Source of the DNA: Bog-756 sp963813525
Lineage (GTDB): Bacteria > Actinomycetota > Acidimicrobiia > Acidimicrobiales > RAAP-2
Length of the DNA stretch: 64,000 bases
Assembly (NCBI GenBank): GCA_963813525.1
Contig: CAWEZI010000003.1
Span: 310,001 to 374,000, forward strand
Reading direction: 5' to 3'
The notes under the pieces were generated by a model. The model searched no databases. It had not been told where the DNA came from and saw only the letters and a list, made by a program, of their open reading frames with translations. Numbering within the stretch: the stretch's first letter is position 1; each line of letters opens with the position of its first letter. Both the position numbers and the translations under genes were made by a program. Shown here piece after piece: positions 18,118 to 27,349 of the stretch.

Positions 18118-18410
18118 CAGATTTCGGGTTCCCTTCTCGTCCAATGACCCCTGTCAGCTCCTTCACCTCAAAGTGAAAGGCGAGGTGGTCGGCGGCCCAC
18201 CGGGGCGACTGGCATCGACAAAACCGGTTTCAGCCACCGCGACAAGTCTAATTCCGCCCCGGCGAATCCCCAATCGCGACAGTCCGGAGTCTTCCATCGC
18301 AGCCATGACCCGCTGGAATCCCACCAGAAGGGGCCGGTACACCGGTCCAGCCCTAGCCCAGGGACCCGGATCGGACCGCACGTTTTTCATGGTCTTCGGG
18401 CAATTCACCC

Positions 18411-19274
18411 TCAGGGCACCGTCGCCGCCATCAGGCGCGACGCGCTCCAAGGTTGGAGACCATCGGCCCGGCCAGAGAGATACCTCCCGACAAGATCTTC
18501 GCGACTCGGATGGTCCACGACTCTTAGACCACACCCTTGGATGACCCTCTCTGCTTCCCCGGGTGACCATCGAGTTCTCAGCGGTTCGCCGACATTCGAT
18601 GCCAGTGGAGAGAATCCCGCACGGAACTCGCGTCCGAGGTCGTCCAAGAACGGTTCCGACAGTCCGTACTCCAAGACCACCTCCGAGCCTGAAGGGCAGA
18701 GGGCAATCGCTCGCAGCGTCGCCTCGATGGCCCCGATAGTCAGATAGGGGATAACGCCCAGCCACGAGAACATGGTCGGCTGTTGCCAGTCGAAACCAGC
18801 TGCGTCAAGTCCCTCGTCCAACGACTCCGCCTCGAAATCGACCGGAGCAAAGATCTGGTACTCACTCGAATCGAGTCCCAATTGGCCCATGCGCCGGCGC
18901 TTCCATGCCTGCGATGCTGGATGATCTACCTCGAACAGACGGATCGGACCGAGTAGATCGGCACGCCTCCACCAGAACGAATCGAGGCCAGCGCCCAGCA
19001 AAACGTACTGGCGGACATTGCCCAGCTCCAACCGGTCCTCTGCGTAGCGGGAACGAATCGTGATGGCAGCTCTTATCTGGCGACCTAATTCAACCGAGTA
19101 TCGAGAATCACTCGATGCCGCGATGTCACGCCACGAAGGGCCAACGAACTGCAACGCGATCGGGTCGTCCAGAATCAACGGGGGCAGATCCTCCAATGGG
19201 TGTCTGCCGCGCGCCACTGCAGCCATTATGGCGGTGCGACTGGGGGCCACTTTCATCGGGGAATCATTGCCCAT
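18411..19274 (-). CDS. SAM-dependent methyltransferase, LCMT/TcmP-like class I
   Basis: 287 residues. It has the layout of leucine-carboxyl-methyltransferase-like enzymes of actinobacteria: SRTAIMAAVARGRHPLEDLP near the N-terminus, the AdoMet motif YVLLGAGLDSFWWRR, an acidic strand end RLFEVDHPASQAWKR, and SWLGVIPYLTIGAIEATLRA. The expected reaction is O- or carboxyl-methylation of an unknown small molecule. ATG 19274 is preferred to ATG 19256; the frame continues upstream without homology. No biosynthetic cluster surrounds it. Confidence 0.85.
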   Translation of the reverse strand: MGNDSPMKVAPSRTAIMAAVARGRHPLEDLPPLILDDPIALQFVGPSWRDIAASSDSRYSVELGRQIRAAITIRSRYAEDRLELGNVRQYVLLGAGLDSFWWRRADLLGPIRLFEVDHPASQAWKRRRMGQLGLDSSEYQIFAPVDFEAESLDEGLDAAGFDWQQPTMFSWLGVIPYLTIGAIEATLRAIALCPSGSEVVLEYGLSEPFLDDLGREFRAGFSPLASNVGEPLRTRWSPGEAERVIQGCGLRVVDHPSREDLVGRYLSGRADGLQPWSASRLMAATVP

Positions 19275-19483
19275 CGGCCTCGGCGCCACAATCGACCATC
19301 CGCCACGAGTCACGTCGGGCCCGACCAGCAGAGTCGCGTCAGCGTTGTTCGTCACGGTGCTGCACGTGTGGCTTCCCGTCCACGCCAACGTCAGCAGGAC
19401 AGTGATGATGGGCGGAAGATTGGATGTGAGCTTGGCCGTGTTGAGGGACTCTTCGAGCGGCGAGCAGCAGTAACCTCGAGGCC

Positions 19484-19910
19484 ATGCCCGATTCTCCTCC
19501 CTACAAGCTGCGCGTTCCTCTGGAATCAGCATTCGACGCGACGATCGGATTGGTCGTCGACGAGAGCAACGAGACCGACCGGTGCTCCGGCCACCTACCC
19601 GTCCGTCCACAGGTTTGCCAGCCTCTAGGCATGGTTCACGGTGGCATCTATGCCGCAATCGCCGAAACACTCGCCTCCACCGGGACGGCCCGGGGGGTGT
19701 TCGCCACAGGGGGTGGCGCTCTCGGAATGGCCAACAACACCAGCTTCCTGCGGCCCATCACCGACGGTTCTGTTCACGCTACAGCGGTGGCCATACACAG
19801 AGGTCGGACGAGTTGGGTCTGGGACGTCGAGATGCCGCGACGATCAAGATCGGCTTTGTGCAACGGCTCGTGTCACCATTGCCGTGCGACAGCGGTCCGA
19901 GCTGCGCTGA
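19484..19910 (+). pseudogene. PaaI-type hotdog thioesterase with a +1 frameshift
   Basis: The first frame encodes a PaaI-like thioesterase up to TSWVWDVEM, including the catalytic-region motif GMVHGGIYAAIAETLAS. There the frame turns into nonsemantic sequence, while the next frame continues RDDQDRLCATARVTIAVRQ, the normal end of the family, to a TGA at 19908-19910. Removing one C from the CC at 19835-19836 (ATGCCGC to ATGCGC) restores a full-length protein of about 141 residues. The enzyme would hydrolyse aryl- or acyl-CoA thioesters. This may be a real mutation or a one-base assembly error. Confidence 0.85.
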
Positions 19911-19982
19911 TTCCGAGCGGTACGAGAGCGGCGCCTCCACGATGACGAGAACATCCTCGGTGTCGGGGCACCACTGGTCGCC

Positions 19983-20402
19983 TCAGCTCCCGCGCCGAGT
20001 CTGCCTTCCTTGCACATCGGAGTCGAGTCCCCAGCTGGCGATCCAGTTCGGCATGACCCGGATAACTTCGCGGCTCATGAACTGGACGGGGGGTTGGACG
20101 TCCGAAAGGGCCACGGCGGTGCCGCGTATTTCGACTCCCCGCACCGTCCAGGGGTCCACCGACACAATGTCGTCGACGACCAGGGCGACCTGAGGGTTGG
20201 CCCGAATATTGCGGAAGTTCCGGGACGCGCCCATCGCTCCCCCGCCGATGACGAGGTCGCCGGTCTCCTCGTCGAGGAAGACACCAACCGGGTTGTTCTG
20301 AGGCGCACCTTTGGCATCGACGGTGGCGAGACGGCCCAGCGGCTGGCTCTGCACGTAGTCCCGCTCGGTGCTGGTCAAGGCAATTCTGGAGATCACGGCC
20401 AC
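19983..20402 (-). CDS. PPOX-class F420/FMN-binding oxidoreductase
   Basis: About 139 residues. The split beta-barrel pattern is clear: PLGRLATVDAKGAPQNNPVG, then DLVIGGGAMGASRNFRNI and VALVVDDIVSVDPWTVRGVE. This matches PPOX-class F420-dependent or FMN-binding proteins, which reduce diverse small molecules. The start is uncertain: GTG 20402 or GTG 20396 fits the family; the open frame to 20576 adds a low-complexity Pro/Arg-rich piece that does not look native. It faces the frameshifted thioesterase tail to tail. Confidence 0.8.
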   Translation of the reverse strand: MAVISRIALTSTERDYVQSQPLGRLATVDAKGAPQNNPVGVFLDEETGDLVIGGGAMGASRNFRNIRANPQVALVVDDIVSVDPWTVRGVEIRGTAVALSDVQPPVQFMSREVIRVMPNWIASWGLDSDVQGRQTRRGS

Positions 20403-20718
20403 AGCGTAGGGCTCGCGTACGCGATCAGAGCCGCCGACGACGCCGACCGAGCTCCCGGACTGCACCGGCCGCGTGCGCGGCGCGGAGCTCCCCCCTGCGG
20501 GACGTGATTCGGCTGTCCCTCTGCGGATTTCAGGCTCGGGTGGTGGAGCGCTACCGCGACGGGTTGCGAGTCGCAATCGACGGCCAAACCTACGTCGGAC
20601 CCGGGCCCCGCAAAAGCAAAAACTTGCGAAATAGGGCTAGCACTCGCGGACCGACAGTGCTAACAATTGAGGTGCTACCGCAGGCAGGGGGCATTGAGTG
20701 GCGAGGAGGGACGGGGTG

Positions 20719-21093
20719 ATGGAGGCCCAGCGGGATTACCCCATAGAAACCTTTGACCCGTTGCTGCGTGACCTCGTGTGTTGGGGGCTCGTGACGCGTC
20801 CGGAGGGAACGACAGAGGCTCCCTGGCAACTCGTGCCTGCCGCCCAGCAGCGGCTCGACGAATTGCGACCCACCAGCCCACCTCAGGCTGGGGCCGTTGT
20901 CTACCTCGATCATCTCTGTGTCGATTGCCGCCAGCGCGGACCCACCAGACTCCACGATGAGTGCTATCTGTGCGAGAAGTGCTGGGCAGAGCGACAGGAT
21001 CAACTCAATACCGTGACGATCGAGCCACCTTCAGATCGGCACACTCACTTTTGGCGTCGGTCTCGCTCGTCGCAAACGACGACTGTGGCGTGA
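20719..21093 (+). CDS. Small zinc-ribbon hypothetical protein
   Basis: 124 residues. The N-terminal half is a short winged-helix-like region (FDPLLRDLVCWGLVTRPEG and WQLVPAAQQRLDEL). The second half holds a cysteine cluster, LCVDC (Cys67, Cys70) and CYLCEKC (Cys82, 85, 88), typical of a zinc ribbon. ATG 20719 follows GAGGAGGG. A second small zinc-ribbon gene starts 131 bases later on the same strand. The layout suggests a nucleic-acid or protein-binding regulator; function unknown. Confidence 0.65.
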   Translation: MEAQRDYPIETFDPLLRDLVCWGLVTRPEGTTEAPWQLVPAAQQRLDELRPTSPPQAGAVVYLDHLCVDCRQRGPTRLHDECYLCEKCWAERQDQLNTVTIEPPSDRHTHFWRRSRSSQTTTVA

Positions 21094-21224
21094 CAATCTG
21101 AGGTTGCCAGGGGTGAAGGCCGCCGAAAGGTCGACGGCTCTCGCTCTACCCGGTGTTGCTTTTTTCGCAGAGATGGACGGGCCCGCAATGGCGGACGGGA
21201 GCGTTTGACAGTGGTGGCGCCATC

Positions 21225-21386
21225 ATGCCTCTTCAGTGCCCTAGGTGTGGCGAACAGATCGAGCTCGAAGACATAAACCGGATCTCCAGCCGCGAGCCCG
21301 GTATGAAGCGCGTTCGGCGTTGCAAAGCGTGCCGACACGAATGGGTCGACGACCTCACCGGTGGCCAGCAGCCTTCAGATCAATAG
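21225..21386 (+). CDS. 53-residue zinc-ribbon protein
   Basis: A short protein with two CxxC pairs, CPRC (Cys5, Cys8) and CKAC (Cys33, Cys36), separated by about 24 polar residues: a minimal zinc ribbon like those in transcription-factor or ribosomal fold groups. ATG 21225 begins the domain immediately; the frame is open upstream to 21153 but that portion looks non-coding. The ribosome binding site is weak. Function unknown. Confidence 0.6.
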   Translation: MPLQCPRCGEQIELEDINRISSREPGMKRVRRCKACRHEWVDDLTGGQQPSDQ

Positions 21387-21495
21387 TGCCAACGCGGACC
21401 TCTCGTGAACCGAGCAAACCAGCGGATCCACCACATCGGAGAGTCCCTTCCCACGATCGTGGGTGGAAGGAGTCGATCGGAGAGCAGGCGCCCCG

Positions 21496-22650
21496 TCACT
21501 GTGTGTCCATGTCTCCGGTCCAATCCCGACCAAACCACCGCCCAATCCGGCTCGATCCGAACTCAGCCTTGGAGGCTGCAAGGGCGACAGAAGGGCCCTC
21601 CATCTCGCCAACTGGTGCCTTTCCGCTCAGAAATGTGACATCGACGGTGGCAACCACCCCGCCCCCAAACTCGAGATAGCAGACCCCGCGCCCCTCGTAG
21701 GTTCCCGCCACGGCTCGGTCCTGAGAGGCGGCGATGATCTGATCGGCGACGATCGAGGCTTGCCCCTCTGCGAATACACCCGCCTTCGGTGTGCCGACGC
21801 TCGTTACATCCCCAATGGCGTAGACGTCGGGGAACTCTGTCTTGAGCGTGTGCGGGTCTACGGGGATCCATCCGTCTACCGTGAGGCCCGACCCAACGAC
21901 GACGGCGGGTGCCTTGTGCACGGGAACACCGAGGACCAGATCGAACGGCAGCTCCTCTCCGCTGTTGAGGACAGCCACCTTACGTTCGCCGTCGAGGGCT
22001 GTGACCATGCGTTCCGGATGCCAGTCGATTCCCCGTTCGTCGAACGCAGCGAGGAGGGCAGTGGAAGCGCCCGGTGACGGCGGGATCGGGACACCGAAGG
22101 GCATCACCAGCGAAATCCGGGACTTTTCCCTGCGTCCTTTCCGGGTCAGGAAATCGTGCATGAGGAGAGCCGTCTCGCTCGGAGCTGGTGGGCATTTGAA
22201 CGGCGTCGACGTTACGCCGATTATGACGTCGCCCCCCTCGAATGACGCAAGGACGTCACGAAGGGCGAAGGCGCCGGGCACCGTGTAGAACTCGTGCCCC
22301 GACTCGAGAAGACCTGGAGTGGCCGACGGGTCGAGATCTGCTCCGAGTGCGACGACCAGAACGTCCGCCTCAAACTGACCTGCGTCAGTAACTACGAACC
22401 TCTGCGTGGGGTGTATGGACCGGACAGTGGTTTGGGTGAAGCGAACTCCGGGCTTGTCGATCGCCCCGTAGGAATGGAACACGTGATCCGCAGTCTGCTT
22501 TCCGAACATGACGTCCAGCTTGGAAAAGCCGAACACGAACCCGGGCTTCTCATCGATGACGTGGATCTCTGCCGTGTCGCCGATTTCGTCAGACAGTTGC
22601 GTTGCCAATTCGAGTCCGCCGAAGCCGGCGCCAAGGATCAAGATTCTCAT
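21496..22650 (-). CDS. FAD-dependent oxidoreductase, sulfide:quinone oxidoreductase/NDH-2-like
   Basis: 384 residues. It opens with the FAD fingerprint MRILILGAGFGGLELATQL and has an internal ATG-type motif VVALGADLDPSATPG and the C-terminal FAD segment DVYAIGDVTSVGTPKAGVFA. Cys in PFKCPPAPSE is at the position of the conserved SQR redox cysteine; a second Cys is in GRGVCYLEFG. Such proteins pass electrons from sulfide, polysulfide or NADH to quinone at the membrane. Whether this one is a true SQR is not decided by the cysteines alone. It stands alone upstream of a cupin gene on the same strand, 371 bases away. Confidence 0.8.
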   Translation of the reverse strand: MRILILGAGFGGLELATQLSDEIGDTAEIHVIDEKPGFVFGFSKLDVMFGKQTADHVFHSYGAIDKPGVRFTQTTVRSIHPTQRFVVTDAGQFEADVLVVALGADLDPSATPGLLESGHEFYTVPGAFALRDVLASFEGGDVIIGVTSTPFKCPPAPSETALLMHDFLTRKGRREKSRISLVMPFGVPIPPSPGASTALLAAFDERGIDWHPERMVTALDGERKVAVLNSGEELPFDLVLGVPVHKAPAVVVGSGLTVDGWIPVDPHTLKTEFPDVYAIGDVTSVGTPKAGVFAEGQASIVADQIIAASQDRAVAGTYEGRGVCYLEFGGGVVATVDVTFLSGKAPVGEMEGPSVALAASKAEFGSSRIGRWFGRDWTGDMDTQ

Positions 22651-23021
22651 TGCGCCACCCTAATAAACGGGCCATCGCTGTGTCGTTTGCCTGGATTGAG
22701 GCGCGGTCCCCCACTTTGGTTGTGGGTAGCCCTCAAGACCGGCGTTGGGGCGAAGGCGTGGTCCATTGGCCAGGTCACGTTTACCCCCGAAGCGCCGAAC
22801 GCCTCGAAGGGAGGTGTGCCATGCCCCCTTTGTCGCCGTTGCCATCGTAGGCGACGGAGAGGACGGGCACTGCCTGGTCAGGGTATCCCGATCCACGCTC
22901 GTGTCGGCACTGAGCGGATTCGGGAAGCCCCTGCAAGTCCGACACGCTGACCGGGCACCCCGCAGAGGGCTCGGTCGTCACTCAGTGAAACAATCTGAAG
23001 CGTCCTGTTTTTGTAGGTGGC
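22651..23021. other. Intergenic stretch with no supported gene
   Basis: Between the flavoprotein and the cupin gene I see only short overlapping open frames with no family likeness. A perfect ribosome-binding sequence before ATG 22821 leads to nine codons only. The upstream part should contain the promoter of the flavoprotein gene, but no strong consensus stands out. Confidence 0.5.
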
Positions 23022-23441
23022 TCACGTGCTCCGTGGGTCGTCTCCCGGGTTCACGTAATCGAGGCTGATCGGCCCGATCGCCGTCACCTGGGTGATGTAC
23101 TCGCCGGATTTAGCCCAGTGGAAGTGAGGGGTACCGCCGGGCAGGACGACGACTGCACCCGGCGGGAAGGCCCGCAATTTTCCTTCGTCGAAGTACTCGC
23201 CCACGCCGATGTAGAACACGCCGGAAATAACCGTATAGACACGATCCTCGTGGTGTCTATGGGGCATCAGCTTGACGTCGGGCGGCACTTTGACTCGAAC
23301 CACGTACGGAGCAGGCTCTGATGGGTGGCCCACAACGGCGGCGAGACGGGCCGACGGAGGGAACGCCGCGAACGGCTCCCACTCGATATCCTCGGGTTGG
23401 ACCCACCTGAAGACCCCCTCATCTAGCTGATGGGTGCCCAT
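23022..23441 (-). CDS. Cupin-domain protein
   Basis: 139 residues forming one cupin barrel: the metal motif 1 is in MPHRHHEDRVYTVISGVFYI (His, His, Glu) and motif 2 in FPPGAVVVLPGGTPHFHWA. Metal-binding cupins act as dioxygenases, isomerases or sensors; there is no specific clue. ATG 23441 is chosen because GGAGG lies nine bases upstream, over the earlier in-frame ATG at 23471. It is divergent from the redoxin gene with about 380 bases between. Confidence 0.85.
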   Translation of the reverse strand: MGTHQLDEGVFRWVQPEDIEWEPFAAFPPSARLAAVVGHPSEPAPYVVRVKVPPDVKLMPHRHHEDRVYTVISGVFYIGVGEYFDEGKLRAFPPGAVVVLPGGTPHFHWAKSGEYITQVTAIGPISLDYVNPGDDPRST

Positions 23442-23821
23442 TGTCGTGAACCTCCAGGATTGCGCCAGCAATGGCCTAATACTCCGCCTCTACTCTCTCG
23501 CTCGGGCGTGGCCGTTGGCACCCGTGGGAACCCCTGGTGCTGGTTGTGGGCAGCGAGAACACGCCCGCAGAAACATCGACAGCTGGACTTTCTCGCAGTC
23601 CTCGGAGCCGCGCGCCGGGCCCGACGGTCGAGGACGGCGAACCGGGCGCCCGACGTGCTTCCAACGGGCCTTGAATGCCAACCTAAATTGACGTATCACG
23701 GTGAGAGCGGGCGTCCGAGTAGCGGCCAACCATCCCGGTGCCTTTCACAGGTGCGACGAACCACCCGGTGCGCGAATCGTATAGCGGGGATTGGTTTGAG
23801 CGATGAGAGAGAGGGTGCTCT
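23442..23821. other. Divergent intergenic stretch
   Basis: This gap separates the cupin gene from the redoxin gene and should hold two promoters. A partial direct repeat, ACCATCCCGGTGC and ACCACCCGGTGC, occurs near 23728-23775 upstream of the redoxin. I see no convincing gene; the open frames here have no family likeness. Confidence 0.4.
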
Positions 23822-24424
23822 ATGCGATCCGATATCAGACCCGGAGGTACCTTCCCGGACTACGCCCTCCCGGATCACACCAATACGGTGCGGAAGCTCA
23901 GTGAGCTCCAAGGTGACGACCCGCTGATCCTCGGGCTGGCGCGGGGCAATTACTGCCCGAAGGAGCACCAGCAGTACCTCGAGCTCGCGGCAAACTATCC
24001 GAAGGTTGCCGTTGCCTACACCCAGATCGTGACGATCTCGACCGACGACCACCACACGACACAAGAGTTCCGTGCCTCTGTGGGCGCGGAGTGGAGCTTC
24101 CTTTCCGATCCCGCTCGGACGATTCAGAAGGACCTCGACATCCAGGAATACACCGATCCCGAGCACGACCCGATGATCCCCCACACGCTCGTACTCAAGC
24201 CAGGACTGGTGATTCACAGCATCTACAACGGGTACTGGTTCTGGGGGCGCCCTTCGTTCTACGACTTGTGGCACGACTTGTGCGTTGCGTCGAGCGAGAT
24301 TCGCCCCGACTGGGACCTGAGCAAGCCGGGGCTGCGTGATGCTTGGGATGCGGGCGATTACTCGAACTTTCACGGCTGGAACAAACGGGCTGCCAAGTCG
24401 ATGCCGACATCGTATGAGTCCTAG
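23822..24424 (+). CDS. Redoxin (AhpC/TSA-like) with one conserved cysteine
   Basis: 200 residues with a thioredoxin-like peroxiredoxin core: GGTFPDYALPDHTNTVRKLS leads to GNYCPKEHQQY, where Cys45 is the only candidate peroxidatic cysteine, then VTISTDDHHTTQEFRAS, and a characteristic late segment HSIYNGYWFWGRP. No resolving cysteine is obvious, so it would act as a 1-Cys peroxidase needing an external reductant. A close paralogue at 37378-37998 has Asp at the same residue. Start ATG 23822 follows GAGAGAGGGTGCT. It is followed 52 bases later by a nitronate monooxygenase-like gene. Confidence 0.8.
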   Translation: MRSDIRPGGTFPDYALPDHTNTVRKLSELQGDDPLILGLARGNYCPKEHQQYLELAANYPKVAVAYTQIVTISTDDHHTTQEFRASVGAEWSFLSDPARTIQKDLDIQEYTDPEHDPMIPHTLVLKPGLVIHSIYNGYWFWGRPSFYDLWHDLCVASSEIRPDWDLSKPGLRDAWDAGDYSNFHGWNKRAAKSMPTSYES

Positions 24425-24476
24425 AAGGATATGGGTCTGTCCGTGTTGGGTGGAGGCGGCCTGGATCGAAGGGTAG

Positions 24477-25436
24477 GTGGCGGTAGTGCGAACGCCGGTC
24501 TGCGAGCTGCTCGGGATTGAACAACCGATTGTTTTGGCGGCGATGGTGGCGGTGCCTGAGTTGGCGGCAGCGGTCTCGAATGCCGGTGGGCTCGGTATGG
24601 TGACGCTGACGTGGTCAGATCCGGCGGGGGACGTGGTTCGCGAGACGGCGGCGCTCACCGATCGTCCCTTCTGCGGAAACCTGGTTCTCACCTCCGATCA
24701 GCACCGTCGCCTGGATGAAGCCCTCGACGCCGGTTTGCGGATCGTCTCGCTGTTTCTGGGAGATCCCGCTGGCTACACAGCGCCGGTCCACGATGCGGGC
24801 GGACTCGTTCTGTGTACGGTCGGAAGCGCCGAAGAGGCGCGGCGTGCAGTCGGCAGCGGGGTTGATGTCGTCGTGGCGCAGGGTTGGGAGGCTGGCGGAC
24901 ACGTGCGGAGTCAGGTCGCCACGCTTCCCTTGGTGCCCGCAGTCGTGGACGCGGTGGCACCTATCCCTGTGATCGCTGCCGGCGGGATCGGGGACGCTCG
25001 GGGCGTGGCCGCTGTACTGGCGCTGGGCGCACAAGCCGCGTGGGTGGGCACCCGGTTCCTGCTGGCCCGGGAGATGCCCATCCACCAGGACTACCGCACT
25101 CGCCTGATCAACGCGGTCGAGACCGATGCGGAGTGGTACCCCGACCTCTACGACGTCGACTGGCCGGACTCGCCCCACCGCGCCCTCCACAACTCGACGG
25201 CCGAGATGTGGGAGGCAGCGGGCCGGCCGCCTCTGGAGAGTCGGCCCGGAGTGGGCGATGTCATCGCCCACTTCGCTTCGGGCGAAGCAATCGTCCGCTA
25301 TGAGCCAGCGCCGCCGATGGTTGGCACCACCGGTGACATTGAAGCGCTCTCCATGTGGGCCGGACAGAGCGTTTCGCTGGCCAGACAGCAAAAACCAGCA
25401 GCAGAGATCGTCGCCGAGCTCGTCTCTCGTGTCTAG
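24477..25436 (+). CDS. Nitronate monooxygenase family FMN enzyme
   Basis: 319 residues forming a TIM barrel of the 2-nitropropane dioxygenase/NMO type. Signature parts: VLAAMVAVPELAAAVSNAGG near the N-terminus, the catalytic-His motif VVAQGWEAGGHVRSQ, and the FMN phosphate site PVIAAGGIGDARGVAAVLAL. The reaction is oxidation of alkyl nitronates to carbonyl plus nitrite; some members are enoyl reductases. GTG 24477 is the start. The redoxin upstream may share its transcript. Confidence 0.87.
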   Translation: MAVVRTPVCELLGIEQPIVLAAMVAVPELAAAVSNAGGLGMVTLTWSDPAGDVVRETAALTDRPFCGNLVLTSDQHRRLDEALDAGLRIVSLFLGDPAGYTAPVHDAGGLVLCTVGSAEEARRAVGSGVDVVVAQGWEAGGHVRSQVATLPLVPAVVDAVAPIPVIAAGGIGDARGVAAVLALGAQAAWVGTRFLLAREMPIHQDYRTRLINAVETDAEWYPDLYDVDWPDSPHRALHNSTAEMWEAAGRPPLESRPGVGDVIAHFASGEAIVRYEPAPPMVGTTGDIEALSMWAGQSVSLARQQKPAAEIVAELVSRV

Positions 25437-25701
25437 AGCAAGCTGGATGTCGCTGGTTCCGATGAGTCTGGTGATCGAGCGATTGGAGGGTGGAAGCCAT
25501 GGCCTGTCTGGTCGAGGCCATATCAACGCCCGAAAAGGGACACCGGAAACGGAGAGAAAGATTTCATCCAGAAGCCTTTGACCGTGCGGATCGACCGGTC
25601 GGCGTCCCGATCGGGCTACGAGGTGGACAACTAGGGACATGTACGGGCGCCTCCCGAACCTCCAGGCGTGAAGATTTCAGAGAGGCGACTCGGAGGGTTC
25701 A

Positions 25702-27099
25702 ATGAGCAGCAGCGCAACGGGCAATGATTTTGATGTCATCGTTCTCGGGGGTGGAGCCCCGGGTGAGCATTGTGCAGGAGCTCTGGCCGAGGGGGGTCTT
25801 CGGGTGGCAGTGGTGGAGCGCGAGCTGGTCGGAGGTGAGTGTTCCTATTGGGCGTGCATTCCGTCCAAGTCGCTACTCCGCCCGGGCGAGGCGGTGCACG
25901 GAGCATGCAATGCCGCTGGTCACGCAGAGGTTGACGTGACTGCGGCCCTTGCGTGGCGCGACTTCGTGGTGTCGAACTATTCCGACGCGGGACAGATCCA
26001 ATGGCTCAGTGAACGGAACATCGCGTTATTGCGTGGTTCTGGGCGGCTGGCCGGCGTTGGGGTGGTGGAGGTGGAAGGTGTGCGACACACTGCCGACCAC
26101 GTAGTCGTAGCAACCGGTTCAGACGCCTTCAGGCCGCCGATTCCGGGATTGACTGAAGTCGACGGGGTATGGGGTACGCACGAGGCAACCAGTATGAAGG
26201 AGGTACCGAGTCGCCTCCTCGTGATCGGTGGGGGCCCGGCGGGTACCGAGTTGGCGCAAGTTGTTCGTCGCCTGGGCGGTGGGGTGACGTTGATCGAATC
26301 AGCTCCGCACGTGCTGTCTCGAGAGGCAGCTCCGCTCGGTGAGTCCCTCGGCGAAGAACTGCGACGCGACGGTATCGAGTTGATCCTAGGCGTGTCGATC
26401 ACCGAGGTGGGGAAGGATGGTGCCGACTTCGTCGTTCGAACTGGCGATGGCCGCGAATTCCGTGGCGATCGGCTGCTTATGGCCACGGGCCGGCGTCCTC
26501 GAGTCGCCGACATCGGTCTGGAAACCGTTGGCGCCAAAGCGGACAGTCATGGAATACAAGTCGATTCACACATGAGCGCAGGCGAACGGTTGTGGGCGAT
26601 AGGCGATGTCACTGGTATCTGGCCCCTGACGCACGTCGGGGAGTACCAGGGTGAAGTGGTTGCTGCGAACATCCTGGGCGAGCCCAGGGTCGCCAATTTC
26701 GAGTCCGTGCCCCGGGTCGTGTACACCGACCCTCAGGCAGCTGCCGTCGGCGCAGGACAGGGCCGCTTCAGTGGTACCGCGGCGATGTCGGAAGTATCGA
26801 GAATGGCTACATATACGCATGAATATGCGGATTCAAAGGGATTCCTGACGCTGCTCAGCGACGGCGAGAGGTTGACGGGTGGTTACGCTCTCGGCCCTGA
26901 AGCAGGGGAATGGATGCAGCAGGTCACACTGGCCATCCGGGCCATGGTTCCGATCGGGATACTACGTGACACGATCCAGCCGTTCCCCAGCTTCTCGGAG
27001 ATACTTGCCAACGCCTTGAAAGCGCTTGATCGGGAGATTAAGACGGGCAGCCAGTCGGCTGGCGACGGGAACGTGTCCATGGACAGCGTTTCGAAGTAG
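25702..27099 (+). CDS. Pyridine nucleotide-disulfide oxidoreductase (Lpd/MerA-like)
   Basis: 465 residues. FAD fingerprint DFDVIVLGGGAPGEHCAGAL, the redox disulfide GGECSYWACIPSK (Cys47 and Cys52), NAD(P) fingerprint LLVIGGGPAGTELAQVVRRL, and a late FAD motif RLWAIGDVTGIWPLTHVGEY are all present. The C-terminal catalytic dyad that normally reads HPxxSE is FPSFSE here, so the base His is replaced by Phe. That argues against ordinary dihydrolipoyl dehydrogenase activity. ATG 25702 follows GGAGGG. A hairpin after the stop may terminate the transcript. Confidence 0.85.
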   Translation: MSSSATGNDFDVIVLGGGAPGEHCAGALAEGGLRVAVVERELVGGECSYWACIPSKSLLRPGEAVHGACNAAGHAEVDVTAALAWRDFVVSNYSDAGQIQWLSERNIALLRGSGRLAGVGVVEVEGVRHTADHVVVATGSDAFRPPIPGLTEVDGVWGTHEATSMKEVPSRLLVIGGGPAGTELAQVVRRLGGGVTLIESAPHVLSREAAPLGESLGEELRRDGIELILGVSITEVGKDGADFVVRTGDGREFRGDRLLMATGRRPRVADIGLETVGAKADSHGIQVDSHMSAGERLWAIGDVTGIWPLTHVGEYQGEVVAANILGEPRVANFESVPRVVYTDPQAAAVGAGQGRFSGTAAMSEVSRMATYTHEYADSKGFLTLLSDGERLTGGYALGPEAGEWMQQVTLAIRAMVPIGILRDTIQPFPSFSEILANALKALDREIKTGSQSAGDGNVSMDSVSK

Positions 27100-27120
27100 G
27101 GAGGGTGGCGCCCTCCTTTC
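27100..27120 (+). terminator. Probable terminator hairpin
   Basis: Immediately after the stop codon, GGAGGG pairs with CCCTCC around a short TGGCG loop and is followed by TTTCTG. The stem is compact and GC-rich; the T-run is short. The position directly downstream of the disulfide oxidoreductase supports termination before the universal stress protein gene. Confidence 0.55.
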
Positions 27121-27349
27121 TGCCAATGCGGATGTCGGGGTACCTGTTGCGAGAGCGAGATGGAGTTCTCGTGGCGATTTGACAGCAACATTCCGACGGG
27201 GACGAGCCGCTCGCTGCTGGAGGCGTTTGGCTCAAAATGGAAAATGGTGCGCGTCTTCTTCGGGTGCGATGGCGTCAAGTCTGATGTCGCAGAAGGCGTG
27301 CTTGATCATTTCCCGCCAGCTGAGAAGGTTCAAGAGAAAGAGGGATACC

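Noticed and set aside
25437..25634. Frame stays open for 65 codons after the nitronate monooxygenase stop and includes FIQKPLT, like a kinase-receiver tail
   Set aside because: No start codon with a ribosome binding site, and the likeness is too short; probably chance.
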